Shown here: positions 16,151 to 22,749 of the stretch, in pieces
Position numbering within the stretch: position 1 is the stretch's first letter
Layout of the letters: the number at the start of each line of letters is the position of its first letter
DNA from: Chlamydiia bacterium
GTDB taxonomy: Bacteria > Chlamydiota > Chlamydiia > Chlamydiales > Parachlamydiaceae
Assembly: GCA_020440465.1 (NCBI GenBank)
Contig: JAGROB010000019.1
Location: 1 to 39,235, forward strand
Reading direction: 5' to 3'
DNA: 39,235 bases
The notes under the pieces: model-generated
What the model saw: only the letters and a program-made list of their open reading frames with translations
Database searches by the model: none
Told to the model about the DNA's origin: nothing
Translations under genes and position numbers: made by a program

Positions 16151-17515
16151 TCAAGCTCCGATTTCTTGTTGGGCCGCATGGGCGATCGTGTTTGCAAGTT
16201 CGTGGACTAAAGCGGGATTTTCCCCCTGAACGGTGACGCGCAAAAGCGGCTCGGTTCCGGAGTAGCGAACTAAAATATTGCCGTGATTTTTCAAAAGGGT
16301 TTGGGCTTGTTTGATGGCCAGGTTGACTGCCACAAGCTCTTCAATGGGGGGTTTTTGAGAAACCGTTACGTTAATAATGGTCTGAGGGTATTTTTTTACA
16401 ATCGTGGCAAGCTCTGAAAGCTTTGTGCCTGTTTCAATCATGATTCTTAAAACTTGAAGCGCCGATACAAGCCCGTCGCCTGTTGTATTGTGATCAAGGC
16501 AGATCAAGTGGCCGCTTTGTTCGCCCCCTAAATTCGCCTCTTCTTTTAGCATATCCTGGATCACATACCGGTCGCCAACTTGCGATTGGATCACCCGAAT
16601 TTGCTCTTCTTCCATCGCTTTTAAAAAGCCCAGATTTGCCATCACGGTAGAAACCACGGTATTATTTTTTAAGATCCCTTTTTGTTTAAAGTCTTTCGCG
16701 CAGATCGCAAGGATGGTATCGCCGTCAACGATCTGTGCGTTCTCATCGACCATAATGACCCGGTCGGCGTCTCCATCTAAAGCGATTCCGACATCGGCTT
16801 TGTGATTTAACACTCCTTTTTGAATTACTTCAGGGTGGAGGGAGCCCACTTCTTGGTTGATATTTAAACCGTTTGGGGAGGCGCCGTAAAGATGAACGGT
16901 CGCGTCAAGCTCTCTCAAAACTAAAGGCGCGACCTTGTACCCGGCACCATTGGCGCAATCCAATACGATCGAAAGAGACTTTAAAGAGAGCTGACGGGGG
17001 AAAGTTGCTTTTACAAATTCGATATACCTTCCGTCAGCGTCATAGACTTTTGTATTTCGGCCGATTTGATCTTCTTTCGGGATCCAGGAACTGAAGCGAT
17101 TGTCGTAAACAAGCGCTTCGATTTCTCTTTCACGTGATTTAGGGAGTTTAAACCCCTCTGAACAAAAGAATTTAATCCCATTGTCGAAAAAAGGGTTGTG
17201 AGAAGCGGAGATCACGATACCTGCTTGGGCTCTATAAGCTCGGGTCAAAAAAGCCACGCCCGGGGTGGGGAAGGGGCCCATCATTAGGGTATCGACTCCC
17301 ATGGAGCAAAGGCCGGCGATAAGCGCGTTTTCGAACATGTAGCAAGAAAGGCGCGTATCTTTTCCGATGATGACTTTGGACTTACCATTTTGGTTGCGGA
17401 AGATTTTTCCGGCAGCTCGACCCAGGGCAAGCGCCATCTCCACAGTCATGGGGGGATGGTTGGCTTTGCCACGCACTCCGTCCGTTCCAAAAATTTTATT
17501 TGTATCTTCCGTCAT
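16151..17515 (-). CDS. glmM: phosphoglucosamine mutase
   Basis: A 454-residue alpha-D-phosphohexomutase that turns glucosamine 6-phosphate into glucosamine 1-phosphate. It begins with FGTDGVRGKAN (about 9-19). The phosphoserine loop is ISASHNP (S105), the magnesium loop DGDADR (247-252), the sugar-binding loop GGEQSGH, and the phosphate site RYSGTEPLLRV near the C-terminus. It heads the nine-gene minus-strand cluster and has its own promoter at 17528-17556. An AAAGG site lies close to the ATG, but most of it would fall at the very 5' end of the transcript. Confidence 0.97.
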   Translation of the reverse strand: MTEDTNKIFGTDGVRGKANHPPMTVEMALALGRAAGKIFRNQNGKSKVIIGKDTRLSCYMFENALIAGLCSMGVDTLMMGPFPTPGVAFLTRAYRAQAGIVISASHNPFFDNGIKFFCSEGFKLPKSREREIEALVYDNRFSSWIPKEDQIGRNTKVYDADGRYIEFVKATFPRQLSLKSLSIVLDCANGAGYKVAPLVLRELDATVHLYGASPNGLNINQEVGSLHPEVIQKGVLNHKADVGIALDGDADRVIMVDENAQIVDGDTILAICAKDFKQKGILKNNTVVSTVMANLGFLKAMEEEQIRVIQSQVGDRYVIQDMLKEEANLGGEQSGHLICLDHNTTGDGLVSALQVLRIMIETGTKLSELATIVKKYPQTIINVTVSQKPPIEELVAVNLAIKQAQTLLKNHGNILVRYSGTEPLLRVTVQGENPALVHELANTIAHAAQQEIGA

Positions 17516-17527
17516 AATTCTGCCTTT

Positions 17528-17556
17528 ATTTTATAGGAATCCCTGGGGTATTTCAA
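17528..17556 (-). promoter_or_regulatory. sigma70-type promoter of the glmM-lpxB cluster
   Basis: Read on the minus strand: TTGAAA (17556-17551), a 17-base spacer, and TAAAAT (17533-17528), then 12 bases to the glmM ATG. The leader would be only about five bases. It is the only clear promoter ahead of the nine tightly spaced genes. A second TATAAT-like hexamer (17574-17569) lacks a good -35. Confidence 0.6.
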
Positions 17557-17624
17557 GGACTCATTGCATTATACCCTCTATTTTGAGAGACTGGAAAAGA
17601 ATTAACTTTTAAAAAAGGGGAATT

Positions 17625-17963
17625 ATGCAATCAGTAGGAAATTTTTATCGTGAAAATATCCAAGGGAATGAAACTTTAGATATGGTCCTTAAAGGGGCTG
17701 CGATCGGGACGGGAATTGTAGCTGTGGTCAGCCTTGTGGCTCTGGCTGTGCTTTGTCCACTTGCTCTTGCGGGTTTTGCTGTTGGAGTTGGGGTTAAAAT
17801 TGCGATCGGACTGGCTTTAAGTTCTGGTGCCGCGTCTTTATTGAGCGCGATTTTCGCGAGTGTCGTTCGTAAAAAAGCCAATGACGGGGATAATCAAGAC
17901 CAAGGCACGCTTTTAAGATCTCCGGTCTCAAGAACAGGCGCTAGCTCACCTGCTGGAGAATAA
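17625..17963 (+). CDS. Inc-like small bilobed membrane protein
   Basis: A 112-residue protein that I do not recognise by sequence. A short polar N-terminus (about 1-22) is followed by two adjacent long hydrophobic lobes (about 23-56 and 58-82) and a polar Ser/Gly/Asp-rich tail. A bilobed hydrophobic hairpin with both ends polar and no cleavable signal is the signature of chlamydial inclusion membrane (Inc) proteins, which type III secretion places in the vacuole membrane. That assignment is inference. An AAGGGGA ribosome site precedes the ATG. The gene is monocistronic and followed by two GC-rich hairpins. Confidence 0.7.
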   Translation: MQSVGNFYRENIQGNETLDMVLKGAAIGTGIVAVVSLVALAVLCPLALAGFAVGVGVKIAIGLALSSGAASLLSAIFASVVRKKANDGDNQDQGTLLRSPVSRTGASSPAGE

Positions 17964-17975
17964 GAGTTTTAGATT

Positions 17976-17994
17976 GCGGAGCCTTTGGCTCCGC
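17976..17994 (+). terminator. GC-rich hairpin after the Inc-like gene
   Basis: GCGGAGCC-TTT-GGCTCCGC, a perfect eight-base stem, 12 bases after the stop codon. The short run TCT follows rather than a T-tract. Probably the first of two stacked transcription-stop hairpins. Confidence 0.6.
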
Positions 17995-18001
17995 TCTTAG
18001 A

Positions 18002-18021
18002 CGACGAGCCCTGGCTCGTCG
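18002..18021 (+). terminator. second GC-rich hairpin
   Basis: CGACGAGCC-CT-GGCTCGTCG, a nine-base perfect inverted repeat followed by CAAAATTT. It shares the GAGCC/GGCTC core with the hairpin just upstream, so the two may have arisen by duplication. Confidence 0.55.
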
Positions 18022-18029
18022 CAAAATTT

Positions 18030-18178
18030 AGTGGACTTAAGTGGACCTAGTGGACCTAGTGGACCTAGTGGACCTAGTGGACTATTTCGGGTTCAAAAAT
18101 TCCTTTGTTTTGAAAAGTAAGACTTACCCGTGTGTCCACAGTGTCCACCAGGTCCACTAGGTCCACAGTGTCCACTCT
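18030..18178. repeat. facing tandem arrays of a 9-bp GTGGAC unit (imperfect long inverted repeat)
   Basis: Left array 18030-18082: about six copies of AGTGGACCT (the first unit is AGTGGACTTA). Right array 18133-18178: about five copies of the reverse complement, with variants such as TGTCCACAG. The two arrays can pair over about 45 bases around a 50-base spacer. They lie between two convergent genes. Confidence 0.85.
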
Positions 18179-18189
18179 CTACCAACTCC

Positions 18190-18486
18190 CTAAAGCCCGA
18201 AGTAAATCGTCGCACCGGCTTGGTTCTCTCTGTCGTTTTCGTAGTAATAGTAGTTCGGATTGTTCTGATCGTAATAATAGTAATAGGGTCTTGTATTGTA
18301 GTAATAATACGGATAGACCTGAGCTCCCCAGTAAACGCCGCCCCATCCGTTACTCCATCCTCTGTTGTGATGTCGGTGGTGTCCGCTATGGTGGTGTCTT
18401 CCCCGGTCTCCGTCTCCTCTTCTGGCTTCTAAATCAGCTAAGGGGAGGATGAAGAGTAGGGCTAAAAATGCTGTTAAATATTTCAT
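18190..18486 (-). CDS. secreted Tyr/His/Gly/Asn-rich small protein
   Basis: A 98-residue protein of unknown function. Residues 1-21 form a clear signal peptide (MKYLTAFLALLFILPLADLEA). The mature part begins basic and His-rich (HHHSGHHRHHNRG, about 31-43), continues Gly/Trp-rich, then has three Tyr clusters (YYYYN, YYYYYD, YYYYEN), and ends GATIYFGL. It has a GAGG ribosome site and a near-consensus promoter, so it is likely well expressed. The composition suggests metal binding by the His stretch and a surface or cell-envelope location, but there is no family match that I can name. Confidence 0.75.
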   Translation of the reverse strand: MKYLTAFLALLFILPLADLEARRGDGDRGRHHHSGHHRHHNRGWSNGWGGVYWGAQVYPYYYYNTRPYYYYYDQNNPNYYYYENDRENQAGATIYFGL

Positions 18487-18521
18487 GGTATAACCTCATA
18501 GTTGCAATAACTACACTTATT

Positions 18522-18551
18522 ATTATAAACTAATAATGATAGAGGGGTCAA
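18522..18551 (-). promoter_or_regulatory. strong sigma70-type promoter for the Tyr/His-rich protein gene
   Basis: Read on the minus strand: TTGACC (18551-18546), an 18-base spacer, and TATAAT (18527-18522). The leader is about 30 bases and includes GAGG seven bases before the ATG. The -35 overlaps the ftsY stop codon. Confidence 0.7.
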
Positions 18552-19465
18552 TCAAATAAAGATTTAACAAAATATATGGGATCAAAAGGCTCTAAATCAT
18601 CAATGCCCTCTCCCACACCAATGAACTTAACAGGAACTTTAAGCTCTTCGGCAATACGGATTACAATACCGCCCTTAGCCGTTCCATCTAACTTGGTCAG
18701 AATCAGTCCCGAAATGGGGGTGAATTCAGAAAAGACCTTCGCTTGATCTAGAGCGTTTTGCCCTACAGTCGCATCTAAAACTAAAAGCGTTTCATGAGGG
18801 GCTCCCGGAAGGACTTTATTGCAGGCGCGCTTGATTTTCTCAAGCTCCCGCATCAGATCGATTTTGGTGTGAAGTCTTCCGGCCGTATCGATGATTGCAA
18901 CTTTAAGTCCTTTAGCCTTAGTTGATTCCAAGGTGTCAAAAGCTACGGCAGAGGGATCGCTTTTCGGCTTTCCCTTGACGATAGGAATTTGAAGTCTTTG
19001 AGACCATAGCTCAAGCTGTTCTTGCGCGGCAGCTCGGTAGGTATCGGCCGCGCCAAAGATGACCTGAAGTCCCTGATCTTGATATTTTTTGGCTAACTTC
19101 GCGCAGCTTGTAGTCTTTCCGTTTCCATTTACGCCGACGACTAAAATAACATGAGGGGTAGCAAGTTCAATTTCATTTTTTTCAAGCTGAATTCTTGAAA
19201 GTAAGTCCTCTTTTAGAACTTCAATGAGTGCTTCGGAGCTGGTTTCGGGATTTTTTCTGAGCGTTTTTCTAATTTTTTCCGAAAGCTCTGTTGCGATTTT
19301 AACGCCAAGGTCGGCTTCATATAAAATCTCTTCGAGCGCTTCAATTTTTGCCTCGTCAACGGGGCCGGAAAAAAGCGTCCGAATTTTATCGCCCAAAAGA
19401 GACCGGCTCTTTTGAAGCGCGTTTTTAACTTTTTGATAGCCTGCTTTAAGAAGACGAAAAACCAT
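18548..19465 (-). CDS. ftsY: signal recognition particle receptor FtsY
   Basis: A 305-residue SRP-GTPase that docks ribosome-SRP complexes at the inner membrane. It lacks the long acidic A domain of E. coli and is essentially the NG core. The N domain is at about 1-95. G-domain motifs are GVNGNGKTTS, the I-box around AADTYRAAAQEQL, DTAGR, TKLDGTAKGG and GVGEGIDDL. I place the start at the ATG 19465 (MVFRLLKAGYQ). A longer frame from 19501 would run into the divergent sucC start and adds unrelated residues. Only 24 bases separate the ftsY and sucC start codons. The same divergent neighbourhood occurs in Chlamydia. Confidence 0.95.
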   Translation of the reverse strand: MVFRLLKAGYQKVKNALQKSRSLLGDKIRTLFSGPVDEAKIEALEEILYEADLGVKIATELSEKIRKTLRKNPETSSEALIEVLKEDLLSRIQLEKNEIELATPHVILVVGVNGNGKTTSCAKLAKKYQDQGLQVIFGAADTYRAAAQEQLELWSQRLQIPIVKGKPKSDPSAVAFDTLESTKAKGLKVAIIDTAGRLHTKIDLMRELEKIKRACNKVLPGAPHETLLVLDATVGQNALDQAKVFSEFTPISGLILTKLDGTAKGGIVIRIAEELKVPVKFIGVGEGIDDLEPFDPIYFVKSLFD

Positions 19466-19489
19466 AAGTTCCGCTATGGTACCACATAT

Positions 19490-20659
19490 ATGAATATTCA
19501 CGAATACCAGACCAAAATTCTTTTAAAGAAATTCGGCATCCCGGTTCCCGATCAAGTGGTCATCAGTAAAATCGAAGAGCTTGACCAAGCGCTTGATACC
19601 TTAGGAACGGAAGACGTTGTTTTAAAAGTGCAAGTGCACGCGGGGGGCCGTGGAAAAGCGGGCGGGGTGAAACTGGCCCATGGAAAAAAAGAGGCACTAG
19701 AAGCTTTAAAAAGTCTTATCGGCCTTAAAATTGTGAATCGGCAGACCGGTCCTGAAGGAATTGTAGCGAAACAAATCTTAGCTTCCCCGATCTCTTCGAT
19801 TGAAAAAGAGTTTTATTTAGCCGCGATTATGGATCGAAAGGAAGCTTCGGGGATGTTGATTGCCTCCACAGAAGGGGGGATGGAGATTGAAGAGGTAGCA
19901 AAAACGGCTCCCGAAAAAATTATCAAACTAAAAATTCCCAAAGGAAGAACTTTTAAACGCTATGAGCTTTATCCACTTGTAAAGCAGTTGGGGTGGACTA
20001 AAAAAATCGCGTCTCAAGGCATTGGATTGGTTCAAAACTTAGCAAAAGCTTTTCAAGCATTAGATGCGTCCCTTCTGGAAATCAATCCTTTGGTGCTAAC
20101 GAAAGAGGGTCAACTTGTAGCTCTTGATGCGAAGCTGTCAGTCGATGACAATGCGCTTTTTCGCCAGCCGGAAATTCAAAAGTTTTACGACCCCAGTCAG
20201 CTATCGGAAAGAGAGCAAGAAGCGAAAGAAGCCGATCTGGCTTACGTCGGATTGGACGGAAATATCGGCTGCATGGTGAATGGGGCGGGGCTTGCCATGG
20301 CAACCATGGACATTATCGATGCTTACGGCGGAAAGCCTGCCAACTTTTTGGATGTAGGCGGGTCTGCAGATAAGGAAAAGATTGCAAAAGGATTTAAAAT
20401 TATCTTGTCGGACAGCCATGTTAAAACCATTTTGGTTAATATCTTCGGCGGTATTATGAATTGCGAAACGCTTGCGGAGGGGATCATTGCCGCTTCCAAA
20501 GAGTTGGGAGTCAATGTCCCTTTAGTGGTTCGCATGGAAGGGAATCATAAAACCGAGGGGATGGGAAAGCTGAAAGCCTCGGGTCTGAAGCTGACAGTGG
20601 CGGATAACTTGGCCGATGCGGCTAAAAAGGCGGTGGAATATGGCCATATGGGTGGATGA
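19490..20659 (+). CDS. sucC: succinyl-CoA synthetase beta subunit
   Basis: A 389-residue ADP-forming subunit (E. coli 388). It starts [16 protein letters not shown], the family's usual N-terminus, which fixes the ATG at 19490; a longer upstream frame exists but lacks homology. The ATP-grasp region has [15 protein letters not shown], and the C-terminal CoA-ligase part has [16 protein letters not shown]. With SucD it turns succinyl-CoA to succinate with substrate-level ATP formation in the TCA cycle. The 3' end overlaps sucD by 20 bases. No obvious ribosome site is present, and the promoter must lie within the ftsY coding region. Confidence 0.97.
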   Translation: MNIHEYQTKILLKKFGIPVPDQVVISKIEELDQALDTLGTEDVVLKVQVHAGGRGKAGGVKLAHGKKEALEALKSLIGLKIVNRQTGPEGIVAKQILASPISSIEKEFYLAAIMDRKEASGMLIASTEGGMEIEEVAKTAPEKIIKLKIPKGRTFKRYELYPLVKQLGWTKKIASQGIGLVQNLAKAFQALDASLLEINPLVLTKEGQLVALDAKLSVDDNALFRQPEIQKFYDPSQLSEREQEAKEADLAYVGLDGNIGCMVNGAGLAMATMDIIDAYGGKPANFLDVGGSADKEKIAKGFKIILSDSHVKTILVNIFGGIMNCETLAEGIIAASKELGVNVPLVVRMEGNHKTEGMGKLKASGLKLTVADNLADAAKKAVEYGHMGG

Positions 20660-21509
20660 AAATACCCAAGTAATTACGCAAGGGATCACGGGAAGCGCCG
20701 GCTATTTTCATACCGAGCAGTGTCTTGAGTACGGTACTAAATTCGTGGGGGGCGTCACGCCCGGAAAGGGGGGTGAAGAAGTTTTAGGCCTACCCGTTTT
20801 CGATACGGTAGAAGAGGCTAAATCTGCCGGAAGAGTGGACGCTACCATGATTTTTGTCCCCCCGTTTGCGGCTGCAGAAGCTATTTTGGAGGCGGAAGAG
20901 GCCGGGATCCCTTTGATTGTATGCATTACAGAGGGAATTCCCGTATCCGATATGTTGGAAGTCTCTGAAAGGATGAAAAGGAGTAAAACGTCTCGTCTGA
21001 TAGGCCCGAACTGTCCGGGAATTATCACGCCGGGAGCTTGTAAGATAGGGATTATGCCGGGATATATCCACAAAAAAGGATCTGTCGGCATTGTCTCTCG
21101 CTCAGGTACCTTAACCTACGAGGCGGTTTGGCAGACAACCCAATTGGGGTTGGGTCAAAGCACCTGTGTTGGAATCGGAGGAGATCCTTTAAACGGTACG
21201 AGTTTTGTCGATGTGTTAAGGGCTTTTGAGGACGACCCAGAGACGGAGGCGGTCTTAATGATCGGGGAAATTGGTGGAGATGCAGAGGAGGCGGCAGCAG
21301 ACTTTATCAAAGCTGAAATGTCCAAGCCGGTCGCTGCGTTTATTGCCGGAAAGTGTGCTCCCGAGGGGAAAACAATGGGGCACGCGGGGGCGATTATCGC
21401 TCATGGAAAGGGGACTCAAGCTGATAAAGTAAGAGCTTTAAAAGCGGCAAATGTTCAAATTGCCGAAACGCCTAGAGATATGGGACTTGCACTTCAGTCG
21501 GTGTTATAG
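20640..21509 (+). CDS. sucD: succinyl-CoA synthetase alpha subunit
   Basis: A 289-residue subunit, the same length as in E. coli. A Rossmann CoA-binding domain ([16 protein letters not shown], about 12-27) precedes the ligase domain. The phosphohistidine is in MGHAGAII (H248), and [12 protein letters not shown] is also typical. The ATG at 20640 has a GGTGGA ribosome site inside the end of sucC and gives the canonical N-terminus; an upstream start at 20616 is not needed. The 20-base overlap suggests coupled translation for equal subunit amounts. Confidence 0.97.
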   Translation: MAIWVDENTQVITQGITGSAGYFHTEQCLEYGTKFVGGVTPGKGGEEVLGLPVFDTVEEAKSAGRVDATMIFVPPFAAAEAILEAEEAGIPLIVCITEGIPVSDMLEVSERMKRSKTSRLIGPNCPGIITPGACKIGIMPGYIHKKGSVGIVSRSGTLTYEAVWQTTQLGLGQSTCVGIGGDPLNGTSFVDVLRAFEDDPETEAVLMIGEIGGDAEEAAADFIKAEMSKPVAAFIAGKCAPEGKTMGHAGAIIAHGKGTQADKVRALKAANVQIAETPRDMGLALQSVL

Positions 21510-21523
21510 GTATCATCTTACAC

Positions 21524-22567
21524 ATGAGTTCAAAATCATTTAGTATCCCGATTCAAGTTAATCCCATGTTTTGGGCCGTAGCGTTTTTCTTAGGCTATAT
21601 GTGGTCCGGGGGGAATTTAACCCTTTCCTTTTATCTAATGGGGGTTGTCACACTCTCTGTGTTTGTTCATGAGATGGGTCACGCTATCACAGGCCTTGTC
21701 TTCAGGCAAAAGGTAAAGATTTCTTTATTGCCTTTTGGAGGACTGACCGAAAGACGGGGAAAGCCGTTAAAAGGGTGGCAAGAATTTTTAATTATTTTGA
21801 TGGGGCCGGCATTTGGGTTTATGCTCTATCTTATTGCTAAATCGGTCTATCCCCAAACTCCTGAGGGAGTTTTACGCCAGGTTGTCGCTTTTACGGCGGT
21901 CGCTAATCTATTTTGGTCGATTGTAAACTTGCTTCCAGTACTTCCACTGGATGGAGGGCAGCTTGTCAGAGTGGTTTTACAAGGGATTTGGGGAACCAAA
22001 GGGCTTAAGGCTTCTTGTTTCTTTTCCATTTTTTTCGGTATTTTGTTCGGTTTTTATTTTATTTTGCGCCAAGAGTTTTTGCTCGCGTCGATATTTGCGA
22101 TTTTTGTGTATGAGAGTTGGCAGATCTATCAAAGTGTAAAATTCTTAACGGATGAGGATACCGATGTCGAGCTTCAGCGGCTGATGACAAAAGGGGAAAA
22201 AGCTTTTGATAAGCGGGATTTTGAAAAAGCGAAAGAGATCTTTTCTCAAGTAAGAGACAGGCTCAAAAAAGGGGTTTTATATAACCAGGCGACCTATTTT
22301 CTGGCCGAGATGGCTTTTCAAGAAAATCTGCCGGAGGAAACTTTTTCATTGTTAAAGCCGATTTTTCGAGAGCTTAACTTTGAGGGAATCTATCGATTCC
22401 ACCGGGCCGCTATGGAGACAAAAGCATGGAAAGAAGCACTTCAGTCGGGCACGAAACTTTGGGAAATTACCCCTAGCCGTCAGCTTGCTAAAGACAACCA
22501 AGTTGCCGCGGAAGCCCTTGGAGATGAAACGGCTGCTAAAGGATGGGAAAAAGCGGCTAACGCATGA
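21524..22567 (+). CDS. site-2 protease-family (M50) membrane metallopeptidase with TPR-like tail
   Basis: A 347-residue membrane protease. The zinc motif is HEMGH (H49, E50, H53) in a transmembrane helix, and the second motif NLLPVLPLDGGQ supplies the metal aspartate (D143). About six helices cover residues 10-200, with no PDZ domain, so it is SpoIVFB-like rather than RseP-like. The cytosolic C-terminus (about 205-347) is helical with repeated A/F/Y-rich patterns like TPR units (EKAFDKRDFEKAKEIFSQV). It starts 14 bases after sucD and is probably co-transcribed. Substrate unknown. Confidence 0.85.
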   Translation: MSSKSFSIPIQVNPMFWAVAFFLGYMWSGGNLTLSFYLMGVVTLSVFVHEMGHAITGLVFRQKVKISLLPFGGLTERRGKPLKGWQEFLIILMGPAFGFMLYLIAKSVYPQTPEGVLRQVVAFTAVANLFWSIVNLLPVLPLDGGQLVRVVLQGIWGTKGLKASCFFSIFFGILFGFYFILRQEFLLASIFAIFVYESWQIYQSVKFLTDEDTDVELQRLMTKGEKAFDKRDFEKAKEIFSQVRDRLKKGVLYNQATYFLAEMAFQENLPEETFSLLKPIFRELNFEGIYRFHRAAMETKAWKEALQSGTKLWEITPSRQLAKDNQVAAEALGDETAAKGWEKAANA

Positions 22568-22625
22568 TTATGAGTTAGGGTTCACTAGAAGTTTTAGCAA
22601 GGCCGGAGCCTCAAACCAATTATAA

Positions 22626-22650
22626 AGCGGTTATTTTAGATATAGCCGCT
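22626..22650. terminator. hairpin between convergent M50 and nucleotidyltransferase-like genes
   Basis: AGCGGTTAT-TTTAGAT-ATAGCCGCT, a nine-base stem with one G-T pair. On the minus strand it is followed by TTTATAATT, a weak T-rich tail. The rest of the 182-base gap shows nothing else I can name. Confidence 0.5.
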
Positions 22651-22749
22651 CTCAATATCGCCGACCCCGTCTCCTTCCAATCAACCGTTAACGAGAGTTT
22701 GGGGTAGCAACTAGAATCTAAAGGCCGAAAAATACATTTATTTTAAGGT

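Noticed and set aside
18030-18178. CRISPR array
   Set aside because: Units are 9 bp, contiguous without spacers, and face each other as an inverted repeat; no cas genes are nearby.
18130-18452. Ser/Val-rich and Arg-rich frames opposite the Tyr/His-rich gene
   Set aside because: They are complements of the low-complexity repeat and Tyr codons; they lack a ribosome site and start inside the repeat array.
19412-19489. Longer SucC N-terminus
   Set aside because: The extra residues lie antisense to ftsY and precede the canonical MNIHEYQ start.
19466-19501. Longer FtsY N-terminus
   Set aside because: The extension overlaps the sucC coding region and has no family support; the ATG at 19465 is adequate.
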